Assembly: GCA_024280155.1 (NCBI GenBank)
Contig: JAJRQQ010000079.1
Coordinates: 1 to 64,000, forward strand
Source of the DNA: Bacteroidota bacterium
Lineage (GTDB): Bacteria; Bacteroidota; Bacteroidia; Flavobacteriales_D; Crocinitomicaceae
Direction of reading: 5' to 3'
DNA length: 64,000 nt
The position numbers and the translations under genes are program-made. Position 1 is the first letter of the stretch. The number at the start of each line of letters is the position of its first letter. Shown here piece after piece: positions 35,627-45,243 of the stretch. The notes beneath the pieces were generated by a model that searched no databases, had not been told where the DNA came from, and worked only from the letters and a program-made list of their open reading frames with translations.

Positions 35627-36486
35627 GGTGCAATATTTAAAGTTAAAAACATTCCTGTTGCATAAACTTGTCCTGACGATACTGCAGCGAGATTGTGATC
35701 ATGGACAGGGTATTCTCCTGGTTTATCAGGTGTGCAAGAAAGTACAAGGTATTCTGAAGGGTAAATTGGAAAAGTGTCTTTGGAACGACCAATGTTGATA
35801 GCCTTCTTTGAATCGTCTTCAATGGTTAAATGATAGCCGTGAAAATGCATGGAATGTATACTAAGACCATTGTTAAGAATAACGATTTTAAATTCTTGTC
35901 CCACATTCCCAACTGGGCGAGCTATTGGGTCACCATTTACGTTTGGATGACTTTTTCCATTCACAGTAAAGTAATCGGGTTCATAGTCTGTTAAAGTCGG
36001 TTGAGCAGAATTAGAGATGATTTCAGCATTCCAAACTGAATCAATTTCACGTAAATCCCAATAGAAATAGGTTGAATTGTCTGTTAGTTCTTTGATGTGA
36101 ATTAGTCCAGATAAACCCACGTATTCATTGTAGGGTTGGTTAGAATTATCATAATATCTAAAAACTCCAGCCGTTGTCAGTTGAATGTTTTGCTCAATAG
36201 AATCACCTGCAGGTATGTTACCGAAATCTATATATCCATCTATTTTAAAAGAATGGGCATCTGTGTCAAGGTTAACGACTTTTAAATTAACATCATCCCC
36301 TTTGCTCCAAATAAAAGTATCACTATTTTCAGAAAATGAAGTTGACGTAGAAAAGGTTTTTGCTAAAACTTGAGTTCCATCCACAAGTGTTCTTGTTCCA
36401 TTTTGTATGATTAAGCGTACATCAATGGTTGCAGAAAAAGAGCTTGTTGCTTTCAATAGTACAAAAAATATAAAAAGTTTATTCAT
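35623..36486 (-). CDS. Two-domain multicopper oxidase-like protein without T1 copper, partner of the next gene
   Basis: 287 residues with a Sec signal (1-19, ending SSFSA) and no sorting domain. Domain 1 (about 20-135) lacks copper ligands. Domain 2 (about 170-287) has HSMHFHGYH (H211, H214, H216, H219) and VHDHNLAAVSSGQVYATGM (H262, H264), which are the two HxH pairs of a trinuclear site but without the Cys of a type 1 site (HDH replaces HCH). Together with the downstream protein this makes a complete ligand set, so a heteromeric oxidase is plausible. It may ride out of the cell with its T9SS partner (inference). Confidence 0.82.
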   Translation of the reverse strand: MNKLFIFFVLLKATSSFSATIDVRLIIQNGTRTLVDGTQVLAKTFSTSTSFSENSDTFIWSKGDDVNLKVVNLDTDAHSFKIDGYIDFGNIPAGDSIEQNIQLTTAGVFRYYDNSNQPYNEYVGLSGLIHIKELTDNSTYFYWDLREIDSVWNAEIISNSAQPTLTDYEPDYFTVNGKSHPNVNGDPIARPVGNVGQEFKIVILNNGLSIHSMHFHGYHLTIEDDSKKAINIGRSKDTFPIYPSEYLVLSCTPDKPGEYPVHDHNLAAVSSGQVYATGMFLTLNIAP

Positions 36487-36565
36487 TATTTAATTTTTGG
36501 TAATAATAATAATTAATAGAATTTGTCGAGCAGAAAAACAAAATGAATTGTATTCCTAAAATGAA

Positions 36566-37738
36566 TTACAAAACCAAAATCTCCACTCGTCTATTCGCTT
36601 GTTCTTCGTAGGAGAATTTTGGATCAGGAAAGATAGGGTTCATATTTCCGTATCCTTTCGTAGTGAGGCGGTCTTTATTGATGCCATTTTCGACGAGGTA
36701 TTTTTTTACTCGTTTTGCTCGTGCTTCTGATATCTTCTGTCCTGCGTTTGAATTGTCACCTCGAGCATCAACATGTCCTTGGATTTCAATTTTTAAATGA
36801 GAATTCAATAAAAGAAAATCTCTCAATCTTTTTAATTTGGGTATTGAACTTTCTGTAATAATACTCGTTCCTGGTTTAAACTCAATGTCTTCAATACTGA
36901 TACTGTGCCCACTTTCAATTCGATTTAGGTAGATTACTACTTCTTGATTGTCAAAAGAAGTGGCTGAAAAGATAGTGTCAGTGAAGAAGTAACCTTCAAT
37001 ATCTGTTTTAATATTCAGTTTACATTTTCGCTCAATATTGAAATAAAGTTCAGAAGCACGATATGTACCATTGACTTGTCTAGACCCGTCAATGGTAATA
37101 GTCGCTAAAACCGGTTTTCTGTTTGCTTTATCCTTTACTACAATAGAGAATGTTGGGGCAAAATCGTCAAAACGTTTATCAATGATTTTTTCTTCCGTTT
37201 GGATAATAATATCAGGTTTGAAATGCCAGACTAAATTCATTTTGTGTTTTTTTCCTTTTGCAGTAGCAAAGAGGATATTTATTTTTTGTTCCTCTTTCAG
37301 CTTGATCGTGTATAAAAAACCGCCCCCTGTTTTCTGATTAATTCCAATTGATTTTTTATCTTTTTTTATATAGAGTCGATTAATTTCGGCAACACCCGTT
37401 TTTATTTCAGAACAAATGTCTCTTTTTAATTGGTCAAAGACAACCATCTGAACGAAACCATCTTCTATGTTAGCAGTAAAAGTCAATTCACCATTTGATG
37501 GAGCGATAAACGACACCCAAATTTGATTCTCGACTTCTACCGTCGCGAGAGATTTATACCTTAAAAGACTATTGATATTCTTTTTTCCGGTAAATTGTAG
37601 TGTATATTCTCCGTTGTTAAAGATATTTGCTGCACCAAAGCATGTATTTACTGATCCATCAATATTTAATGAAGGTTTTTGTGCTAGAATCCCGAAAGGA
37701 AGAGCAAAAAAGGTGAGTTAAATGAGTATCTTTGTCAT
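36566..37738 (-). pseudogene. OmpA family protein with in-frame TAA in the signal peptide
   Basis: The coding frame runs from the ATG at 37738, but codon 7 is TAA (37718-37720): MTKILI-stop-LTFFALPFGILAQ, which otherwise reads as a normal signal peptide. The next in-frame start is a GTG at 37516, which would leave no export signal. Downstream are a beta-rich N-terminal part, a PEGA-like or carboxypeptidase-regulatory-like repeat (about 165-245), and a C-terminal OmpA/MotB domain (about 280-390; IEIQGHVDARGDNSNAGQKI, then ANRRVEIL), expected to bind peptidoglycan. About 390 codons in total. A single-base error, a true nonsense mutation or use of the GTG are all possible. Confidence 0.8.
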
Positions 37739-37800
37739 GTTGATTTGATATGGAAATATATTGAAAAATATTATACATTTATTATTCCAAAAATATTTTT

Positions 37801-38166
37801 ATGAAAACACTATACGATGAAATTGGGCAAGAAAGATTATTTCAAATGATTGATCGTTTTTATGACACTTTATTTACGACATCAAGTATTAAAAATTTAT
37901 TTGATGAAGCACAACATGAAAGTATTCGAACGAAGCAAAAGATGTTCCTTTCCCAATTTTTAGGTGGACCTGATTTATATTCTCAAGAATATGGTCATCC
38001 TAAAATGAAATTGAGACACATGCCACATAAAATAACCAATGAAGCCAAAGATGAATGGTTGAGGTGTATGAAGTTAGCGATTGACTCTATGGAGTTCGAG
38101 AATAATCTAGGGGAGGCGCTCTATAACTGTTTTCCTCAGGTTGCCAGTCACATGGTGAATAGTTAG
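37801..38166 (+). CDS. Truncated haemoglobin, group II-like
   Basis: 121-residue 2-on-2 globin. Group II marks: B10 Tyr in FYDTLF (Y21), the proximal His in KLRHMPHKI (H73), and W86 at G8 (DEWLRCM). Such proteins bind oxygen or NO and can scavenge reactive nitrogen species. It is followed by a small lipoprotein and a membrane thioredoxin-like gene with short gaps, perhaps one unit. Confidence 0.9.
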   Translation: MKTLYDEIGQERLFQMIDRFYDTLFTTSSIKNLFDEAQHESIRTKQKMFLSQFLGGPDLYSQEYGHPKMKLRHMPHKITNEAKDEWLRCMKLAIDSMEFENNLGEALYNCFPQVASHMVNS

Positions 38167-38203
38167 TTTTTTGTATTTTAGTTGAAAATTTAAAATAAAA
38201 GAA

Positions 38204-38425
38204 ATGAAAAAAGGATTGATTTTAGCAGGTTTTGCATTGTTATTATTTACTTCATGTAAAAAAGATTATACGTGTGAATGCTATGTGTCTGGATCTTCAA
38301 TTGTTTTGGAAACGTATCAGTTGAAAAACATGAAAGAGAAAGATGCGGAAGCAAAATGTGACTCATATGATGGTACAGTTAATTTAGCAGGGCAAATTGT
38401 ATCTAAAGATTGTGTCTTAGAATGA
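38204..38425 (+). CDS. Small Cys-rich lipoprotein, hypothetical
   Basis: 73 residues: a lipoprotein signal ending FTSC (Cys at 18) and a short domain with CECYVSGSS, C52 and C70. The paired Cys could form disulfides in the periplasm, which fits the thioredoxin-like gene 24 bases downstream. No recognised family. Confidence 0.65.
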   Translation: MKKGLILAGFALLLFTSCKKDYTCECYVSGSSIVLETYQLKNMKEKDAEAKCDSYDGTVNLAGQIVSKDCVLE

Positions 38426-38448
38426 CTTTTTAACTTATTTTTAATTAT

Positions 38449-39060
38449 ATGAATGTTTTTGAAAGTTTATTTTTGAATGCGAATTTTTCTTGGACATGGA
38501 GTAAAATCATTCCTTATTTACTCACTTTCTTACTTGGATTGTTTGCTGTTTTTTTGTTAAAGAAAAGACTTTCCAATTTTGGAGTTGTACTTCGATTGTT
38601 TTTCAAAATTTTTACTTTTTGTTTTTTCTTTTTACTCTATTTTTCATTTTATCCGATTTATGAAGGAGATTTTACAAATTCTTCCACTCAAATTGAGCGA
38701 ACTCAAGAAAATAATGAACTTTCTGGAAAAAAAATAGTCGTACTTTCTATCCCTGGCTGTCCTTTTTGCTATGAGTCAATTGGGAGAATGAAGGGGTTGA
38801 TTAAGCGAAATCCTTTCTTGAAAGTAGAATATCTTGTTTGTAGTGAGGATGAATCTACACTTGATTGGTACAAAGAAGAGTCGGGAGATCTAATAAACGT
38901 TTCTTTGGCAAAGAATGCTAAAGAAATGGTTGAATTAGCGAAAGGTTCTTTTCCTACTTTCGTTCTTGTAAATGGAGAGAATGAACTAAAAGTCTGGTCG
39001 AATAATTCATTTGGTGTTCTAGCGATGGATGAAATCGAAGAAGTGCTAGGGACTCATTAA
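38449..39060 (+). CDS. Membrane-anchored thioredoxin-like protein (CPFC)
   Basis: 203 residues. Two hydrophobic helices (about 20-38 and 48-68) are followed by a soluble thioredoxin-fold domain with the redox motif C104-P-F-C107 (SIPGCPFCYES) and the conserved cis-Pro region (GSFPTFVLVN near 175). The topology is likely to place the domain in the periplasm. The role may be thiol reduction or disulfide exchange on lipoproteins such as its neighbour (inference). Confidence 0.72.
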   Translation: MNVFESLFLNANFSWTWSKIIPYLLTFLLGLFAVFLLKKRLSNFGVVLRLFFKIFTFCFFFLLYFSFYPIYEGDFTNSSTQIERTQENNELSGKKIVVLSIPGCPFCYESIGRMKGLIKRNPFLKVEYLVCSEDESTLDWYKEESGDLINVSLAKNAKEMVELAKGSFPTFVLVNGENELKVWSNNSFGVLAMDEIEEVLGTH

Positions 39061-39383
39061 GTTGACTGCAAAAAGAAAGAGCAAACTCGGGAGAGCTGCT
39101 CTTTCATAACCTAACCTAACCACTATTCACTGAAAAAGATTATAATCTGATATGAAATCAAGATTATTTTCAATCTTTACAGAACAAATATAGTTATACT
39201 TTTCCGATTCAAAAACCTTTTTTTATCAAAAAAAGCACACTTTAAACGCTTGTATTTACAATGAATTAATGAATTTAATTTTCAAAGAACAAAAAATCAG
39301 TTTAATAGTTTAAAAAAGGTATTTCATAGAAAGTAAATGAAATAACTCTTGGATTCCTAACTTTGTTTTTGCAGGAATAATTT
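39061..39383. other. Intergenic region between convergent genes
   Basis: No gene seen. It holds a hairpin, GAAAGAGCA (39075-39083) with TGCTCTTTC (39097-39105), without a good T-run, followed by three CCTAA repeats (about 39107-39121) and an AT-rich stretch with no other recognisable signal. Confidence 0.6.
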
Positions 39384-42300
39384 TTAAATATTACTTTTTA
39401 ATTCCCAGTTAAAAACTTTATAGATCCATGCTTTTAATTGAAACATTAGTAGATATAATGAAGGAATGATGATTAACGTTAGAAATGTTGCAAAGGTTAA
39501 TCCGTATATAATCGCCCATGACATTGGTGCAAAGAATGCGTTATTGTCTCCACCAAAATATATTTTAGCATCGTAGGTTGTGAAGAAACTAAAAAAGTCA
39601 ATATTGAAACCAATGGCTAACGGAATCAATCCTAAAATGGTAGTAATAGCAGTCAGTAATACGGGTCTCAGCCTTGTCTTTCCACCTTCAATAGCAGCTT
39701 TTACAATTTCTTCATACGGTAGTATTTCATCGTCACTTAAACCGAATTCTTCTCTTTTTCTTTTCCGAATTAGGTTCGTGTAATCAATGAGAACAATAGC
39801 ATTATTAACGACTACTCCAGCCAAAGAAATAATTCCAATCATTGTCATCATAATTACAAAATTTTGACGTGAAATTAAAAGACCGAGTAGAACTCCAATC
39901 AATGATAAAACGACCGTAAGCATAATCACTGCGGGCATTGAATATGAGTTAAATTGAGCAACAATAATCAACAGAATCAAGAATACAGCAATCAATAAAG
40001 CTTTGCTCAAGAATGCCATCTCCTTAGCTTGTTCCTCATTTTGCCCTGAGAATGTATACTCTACACCAGTTTTAATGTTTCCTTCTTTCTCATATTTAGT
40101 CATGATTGTTTTTAATTGCTGAACAATTTCATTGGCATTTTCTCCTTCTGTTACATTAGATGTAATCATTACTAATGGTACTTGGTCTTTTCGAACTACA
40201 CCAGTATAAGAAGAAACTTCCTCGGGAGCATGTATCACAGAACGAATAGGGATGTTTAATAATTTCCCCTTATTGTTTCTGAAAATCAAACGCTGATCCA
40301 ATAGTGCATCTAAGCTTTCTCTATTTTTCTTGTTAAATTTTACGACTAAGTCGTAAGATTCTTCATCCAATGTGTAGGTAGAAATGTCTTCACCTAAAAG
40401 AGCTTTTCTGATTGCCATTCCAACTTGAAAAGTCGATGCGTTCAACTTCCGAATCTGATCACGGTCCACATGAATTGGGATCTCAGGACGATTTAATTCT
40501 ACATTTAATTTTAGTTTCTCAATTCCTTTGACATTTTTATGATCCAAAAATATTTTAATTTTATTGGCTTCGATTATTAAATCTTTGTAATCACCTCTTC
40601 CTGTAATATTTAAACTAACAGGGGCACCTTGTGGCGGACCTTCTTTGTTTTTCGTCGCAGATATTTCAATTTCAGCTGTAAATTTATTCTTTAAGTCGGC
40701 TTGAATTTTTTTCAAAACATCAGAAGTTAATATCCCACGTCTGAATTGAGATTCTGCAAAGTTAATCGTCACCCGACCTTTGTGTGGTGTGTTTCCCATA
40801 GCTACTCCTTGCGATGGGTCACTTGTACCTTCTCCAACCTGTGCGATAATAGATTGTATCAATTGTTCATCTTTTGGAATACCGGTAGTGTCATCTGCGT
40901 CCATGTATTCTGCCAAAACATTATTCAATCTTTGTTCAACCTCGAGTGTAGTTTCATTGGTCACCTTAATATCCGTCCCAATCGGATGAGAGATAAATAC
41001 GTTTACATATTTCGGTTGATTATCAGGGAAGAAATCAACTTTCGGTGGGAAGAATTTCATTAAAACAACCGAAAGTACCAATAGGATAACAGTTCCAAGA
41101 AAGAATTTTCCCGGTTTTTTTCCGCTCAATGCATAAGATAGAAACTCCCCGTATTTATTCTCAAGTCTTGGCAAGAATCCATTTTGGAATTTTTTAGTTC
41201 CAGGTGCAAGTATAAAGTAGTTAAGTAGAACAATCAATCCTAAGAATACAAATACATTTCCAATTCCATAGGATTTAAAAAGAATAAAAATAACTCCTAA
41301 AACAATGAGTACGATTGCATTAATCATTACTTTTTTAAACTTTAATTCTGGGTCCCCAACTTTCATATATACAACAGCAAGGACAGGATTTATGACTAAG
41401 GCAACAAACAAAGAGGAGCCCAAAACAATCATCAAAGTGATGGGTAAATATTTCATAAATTCTCCCATAATCCCAGGCCACAATGCTAATGGTAAAAATG
41501 CCGCTAATGTTGTGGCTGTAGATGCAATTATGGGCATGGCAACTTCTCCAACGCCTAGAATTACTGACTCTTTTGCTTTCTTTCCCTCATCCATATGGCG
41601 GTATATGTTTTCTACAATCACGATACCATTATCAACGAGCATTCCTAATGCTAAAACGAGTGAGAACAGAACCATTACGTTCATTGTTACGCCCATTACA
41701 TCAAGAATTAAAAAGGACAAAAACAGAGATAAAGGAATGGCTACTCCAACAAAAAGGGCATTTCTCAATCCTAAGAAGAACAATAGAACGAGAACAACGA
41801 GCATAATTCCGAGTAGAATGGAATTGACTAAGTTAGAAACCATATCACGCGTATTGTTTGATTGGTCATTGGTTTTTGAGATAATAACGCTTTTCGGAAT
41901 AGTTCCGTTTTGTTTTGCCTCAATCAATATCTGTTCAATTTTATCAGATGCATCCAGTAAGTTTTTACCGGCTTGTTTTCGAACGTCGAGCATAACAACA
42001 GGTTCTCCAAATTCTCTTGCATACGAAGTTGTATCGCCATTGCCAAAGTATACGTAGGCAATATCAGATAAGTGAACAGGAAGAAAATCGTCTTGCTTTA
42101 CAATCAGTTGTCCTAATTCTTCAGCATCTTTAAATTCACCTTCAATACGGATCGTTTTTCGAACTCCATCGGAAAGTAATTCTCCACCAGGAATGGTTTG
42201 ATGCTCCGCTCTAACGGCATTTTGAATGTCTTCGATGGTAACATTAACGGATTGTGCCTTAATTGGATCAACTTCTATTGTCAATTCTTGGTCTTGTACA

Positions 42301-42851
42301 CCACGAATGTCAACTTCACTTATTTCAGGTAATTCTTCAATCAAATCTTCTAAATCTTCTGCTACATCTTTCAGAATTGCTGCACTTGACCCCCTCAAGT
42401 TTATATTCATAATCGGCATTTTGGAAGGGTCCATTTCGAAAATGTTTGGTTCAATCGGTAGTTCTGGAAAATCTGGTTTTGTACGAGCATCATCGACGGC
42501 ATCTTTGACTTTTTGTAAAGCTTTGTCGACTGTCATCTCAAAGTCAAATTTCACTCGAATAGTAACATACCCATTAACGGCATTGGAGTTTATTTCGTCT
42601 ACAAGTTTAATTCCACCGACTTCTTTTTCAATCGTCTTAGCAATTTTTTCGGCCATGTATTTTGGTGAAGAACCCGGCTTTGCAATCCCAATATAAATCT
42701 CTGGAATTTGTATTTCTGGAAAGTTTTCTTTCGGCATCGATTGGTAGGAAAATAAACCTCCAAAGAAAATAATGATGAGAATGAGGAATACTGTTTTTCG
42801 ATTGTTGACCGCAAGGGTAGATAAACCGAATCCTTTGTTTTCTTTTGACAT
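39384..42851 (-). CDS. RND efflux transporter, inner-membrane pump
   Basis: Proton-driven exporter of the AcrB/MexB superfamily, 1155 residues with two repeats of six helices and large periplasmic loops. Seen: FPEIQIPEIYIG after helix 1, the proton-relay helix ALGMLVDNGIVIVENIYRHM near 405-425, and LIGVLLGLLISRQNFVIMMTMIGIISLAGVVVNNAIVLIDY near 985-1025. A longer helix 7 and insert near 510-560 distinguish it from AcrB. Its operon runs tetR-tolC-mfp-rnd, so it forms a tripartite pump; substrates are unknown. Confidence 0.94.
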   Translation of the reverse strand: MSKENKGFGLSTLAVNNRKTVFLILIIIFFGGLFSYQSMPKENFPEIQIPEIYIGIAKPGSSPKYMAEKIAKTIEKEVGGIKLVDEINSNAVNGYVTIRVKFDFEMTVDKALQKVKDAVDDARTKPDFPELPIEPNIFEMDPSKMPIMNINLRGSSAAILKDVAEDLEDLIEELPEISEVDIRGVQDQELTIEVDPIKAQSVNVTIEDIQNAVRAEHQTIPGGELLSDGVRKTIRIEGEFKDAEELGQLIVKQDDFLPVHLSDIAYVYFGNGDTTSYAREFGEPVVMLDVRKQAGKNLLDASDKIEQILIEAKQNGTIPKSVIISKTNDQSNNTRDMVSNLVNSILLGIMLVVLVLLFFLGLRNALFVGVAIPLSLFLSFLILDVMGVTMNVMVLFSLVLALGMLVDNGIVIVENIYRHMDEGKKAKESVILGVGEVAMPIIASTATTLAAFLPLALWPGIMGEFMKYLPITLMIVLGSSLFVALVINPVLAVVYMKVGDPELKFKKVMINAIVLIVLGVIFILFKSYGIGNVFVFLGLIVLLNYFILAPGTKKFQNGFLPRLENKYGEFLSYALSGKKPGKFFLGTVILLVLSVVLMKFFPPKVDFFPDNQPKYVNVFISHPIGTDIKVTNETTLEVEQRLNNVLAEYMDADDTTGIPKDEQLIQSIIAQVGEGTSDPSQGVAMGNTPHKGRVTINFAESQFRRGILTSDVLKKIQADLKNKFTAEIEISATKNKEGPPQGAPVSLNITGRGDYKDLIIEANKIKIFLDHKNVKGIEKLKLNVELNRPEIPIHVDRDQIRKLNASTFQVGMAIRKALLGEDISTYTLDEESYDLVVKFNKKNRESLDALLDQRLIFRNNKGKLLNIPIRSVIHAPEEVSSYTGVVRKDQVPLVMITSNVTEGENANEIVQQLKTIMTKYEKEGNIKTGVEYTFSGQNEEQAKEMAFLSKALLIAVFLILLIIVAQFNSYSMPAVIMLTVVLSLIGVLLGLLISRQNFVIMMTMIGIISLAGVVVNNAIVLIDYTNLIRKRKREEFGLSDDEILPYEEIVKAAIEGGKTRLRPVLLTAITTILGLIPLAIGFNIDFFSFFTTYDAKIYFGGDNNAFFAPMSWAIIYGLTFATFLTLIIIPSLYLLMFQLKAWIYKVFNWELKSNI

Positions 42852-42872
42852 ATTGCTTTCTTTTTGAATCGA

Positions 42873-43916
42873 TTATTTACTTCTTACTTTGTCCTTGTTC
42901 GAAATTCCTCGGGCTCCTTCAGTTACTACAAGCTGACCTTCTTTTAATTCACTTTTAATCAAAGTTTCGCCATCGTATTTTTGAATAACCGTAACATTTA
43001 TTTTTTGAACAACATATTCTTCTCCAGCTTTCTTTGCTGCGAAAACATAGTCATTATTGTCTTGATCTTTCAAAATACTTTTAGAAGGGATAACGAAACC
43101 ATTCTCTACTTTATAATCGGTGATTGCAACTTCCGCCAACATATTTGGGATAAGAAATGTGTTATTATTAATGGTAGAACGTACGTAGAAAGTCCGGTTG
43201 GTTGGATTGATGTAATTGCCAATACTTGTTACATAAAGTTGGACACTTGTGTCCGAGTAGTTCGGGAAAGTTACAGTCATCATTGTGCCCACTTTTACAC
43301 GAGTGATGTGTTTTTCGGATAAAGAAGCAATCAAATTTACTGTAGAATTATTTACCAATCGAACAATAGGTGTTTGTGGACCAGCCATTTGCCCTTTTTT
43401 AGCAAACACATCATCTATAATCCCAGAGAATGGAGCAGTAATTGTTGCTTTTCTTCTTTGAGAATTGAGTGATTTCTTTTTCGCCTTTAATGAATTTACC
43501 TGGTTTTGTGCCGTTCTGAGTTCAAACTCTGAGCCAACACCTCTTTTTGATAATTCTTCCTGCTTTGAAAGCATGTATTCAGCATAACTGAGCTGAGGCT
43601 CAATTTCTTCCGCATTGGCATTTAGTATCTCACGATCGATGGTTGCAATAACTTGTCCTTTTCGTACAGTTTGACCTTCCTTTACTTTTATAGAAGTAAC
43701 TAAACCTCCCATTTCAGCGGTTAAAAGTACATCTTGGTCAGTTTCAATATTCCCTTGAACTCTAATTTTGTGAATAAATGTTTTCTTTAAAACAGGTGAC
43801 AAATGAACAAGAGGAGCCAATTGTGTTACTTCTTTTTTATTTTCCTCTTCCTCTTTGCAAGATGGTAGCAAAAGAATACTTGAAATAGCGATGAGTATTA
43901 TTGTTTTTAAATTCAT
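42873..43916 (-). CDS. RND efflux periplasmic adaptor subunit (membrane fusion protein), lipoprotein
   Basis: 347 residues: a lipoprotein signal ending LPSC (Cys at 20), a biotinyl-lipoyl-like half (LTAEMGGLVTSIKVKEGQTVRKGQVIATID, about 66-95), a short helical hairpin (about 100-150), the second lipoyl half (ATITAPFSGIIDDVFAKKGQ) and beta-barrel and membrane-proximal domains. It joins the RND pump to the TolC-type channel. It is 21 bases from the pump gene and 4 bases from the tolC gene. Confidence 0.93.
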   Translation of the reverse strand: MNLKTIILIAISSILLLPSCKEEEENKKEVTQLAPLVHLSPVLKKTFIHKIRVQGNIETDQDVLLTAEMGGLVTSIKVKEGQTVRKGQVIATIDREILNANAEEIEPQLSYAEYMLSKQEELSKRGVGSEFELRTAQNQVNSLKAKKKSLNSQRRKATITAPFSGIIDDVFAKKGQMAGPQTPIVRLVNNSTVNLIASLSEKHITRVKVGTMMTVTFPNYSDTSVQLYVTSIGNYINPTNRTFYVRSTINNNTFLIPNMLAEVAITDYKVENGFVIPSKSILKDQDNNDYVFAAKKAGEEYVVQKINVTVIQKYDGETLIKSELKEGQLVVTEGARGISNKDKVRSK

Positions 43917-43920
43917 TTTA

Positions 43921-45243
43921 TTATTGTTTTGACAAGATGTTGTTGTATAATTTTTCGATGGTTAATTTTGCGTTGAATAAATCAATCATAGAACCAATGT
44001 ATTGTGCTTGAGCAATCATTAACTGATTATGTTTTTGTGTAACTTGAATACTATTTCCCTTTCCAATCTTTTCTTTCGTAATGGCATTATTGTAAATAGA
44101 ATAAGCTAAAGCAACATTTTCTTCCTGTAAATCGTATTTACTTTGCGCTCCTCTTAAGTTGTTTTTTAGTTGAAGTTCCTGAAATTGCAAACTTTGTTCT
44201 AGTTGTGTCAACTGGTTTTCAGTGTTCATGAGTCGAACTTTTGCTTGAGAAGTTCTTGCATATCTCGACATTCCTGAGAAAATGGGTATGTTCAATTGCA
44301 GTCCCCAAAGTGTTTGTTGATACCATTTTTCATTGGCGAAAAAATTAAATTCATTGCGGAAAGCATTGTAACTCTGTTGGAAAAATGCATTTAAAGTAGG
44401 AAGATTAGCAAACTTATTATTCTTAACATCGAGAGAAGTCAATTTAACTTGTTTCTCAAGAATTGAATAGGAAATGTTGCTATGAATGTCACCATTCGAA
44501 ATTGATTTTTTTTCAAGTAATTCGTCGAGTGAATTGGATATTGAAATAGAATCACTCATTGGATAACCCATTGCCAATTTTAGCATGTTTAGGGCATTTA
44601 AATGATTAATTTCAGCAGAGGTTTTAACAGACTTTGCATTAATTAGAGAATAATTTAACTGATCCATGTCTTCCTGAGTCATTAAACCTAGTTCTAAATA
44701 ATTCTGCTGTTTTTCGATGAGTTTCTCTGTCGTAATGACCAATGAGTCAGCAAAAACTAAGTTTTGTTTAACAACAGCAACCAATTCATAGGCTTGAATT
44801 ACTTTGAAAATAACATCTTCTTTCGATTTAAAAGTTACATCTTTCTGAAATTCTTCAAAAAATTTAGAAGCTTGTAAACCTACGATGTATGATCCATTGA
44901 AAATCAATTGATTTACTTGTAATTTTCCCGTAGAAGTATATTCTGTACCAGCCTGGAATGCAACCACAGAACCCTCGGGGGCATTAGGGTTAAAGAATTT
45001 TGCATCTAGCACAGAAACAGGACGATTGATAAAGTTGTTAAATGAACCATCAATGCTAATTTGAGGTAACCCCATTCCTCTTGTTTCAATAATTTTTAGC
45101 CTTGCGATTTCGATAGCATTATTTGCTTCTGAAACACTTAAATTATTTTCCAAAGCATAAGCTTTAGCATCTTCTAATGAGAATTTTTGTCCGTGAGCTA
45201 TCGCTGCGAAAAGAGCAAAGGCGATTATAATAATGTTCTTCAT
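43921..45243 (-). CDS. TolC family outer membrane efflux protein
   Basis: 440 residues: a signal peptide (1-18, ending AHGQ) and the two repeated coiled-coil/beta blocks of the outer membrane channel family (FSLEDAKAYALENNLSVSEA near 21-40; SKYDLQEENVALAYSIYNNAITKEKIGKG near 365). It forms the trimeric exit duct for the RND-MFP pump encoded next. The start overlaps the tetR stop by 4 bases. Confidence 0.92.
   Translation of the reverse strand: MKNIIIIAFALFAAIAHGQKFSLEDAKAYALENNLSVSEANNAIEIARLKIIETRGMGLPQISIDGSFNNFINRPVSVLDAKFFNPNAPEGSVVAFQAGTEYTSTGKLQVNQLIFNGSYIVGLQASKFFEEFQKDVTFKSKEDVIFKVIQAYELVAVVKQNLVFADSLVITTEKLIEKQQNYLELGLMTQEDMDQLNYSLINAKSVKTSAEINHLNALNMLKLAMGYPMSDSISISNSLDELLEKKSISNGDIHSNISYSILEKQVKLTSLDVKNNKFANLPTLNAFFQQSYNAFRNEFNFFANEKWYQQTLWGLQLNIPIFSGMSRYARTSQAKVRLMNTENQLTQLEQSLQFQELQLKNNLRGAQSKYDLQEENVALAYSIYNNAITKEKIGKGNSIQVTQKHNQLMIAQAQYIGSMIDLFNAKLTIEKLYNNILSKQ

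Noticed and set aside
41305..42057. 250-codon open frame on the plus strand
   Set aside because: It lies wholly antisense to the conserved RND pump gene, and its low-complexity Ser/Thr/Ile-rich translation looks like the shadow of membrane-helix codons.
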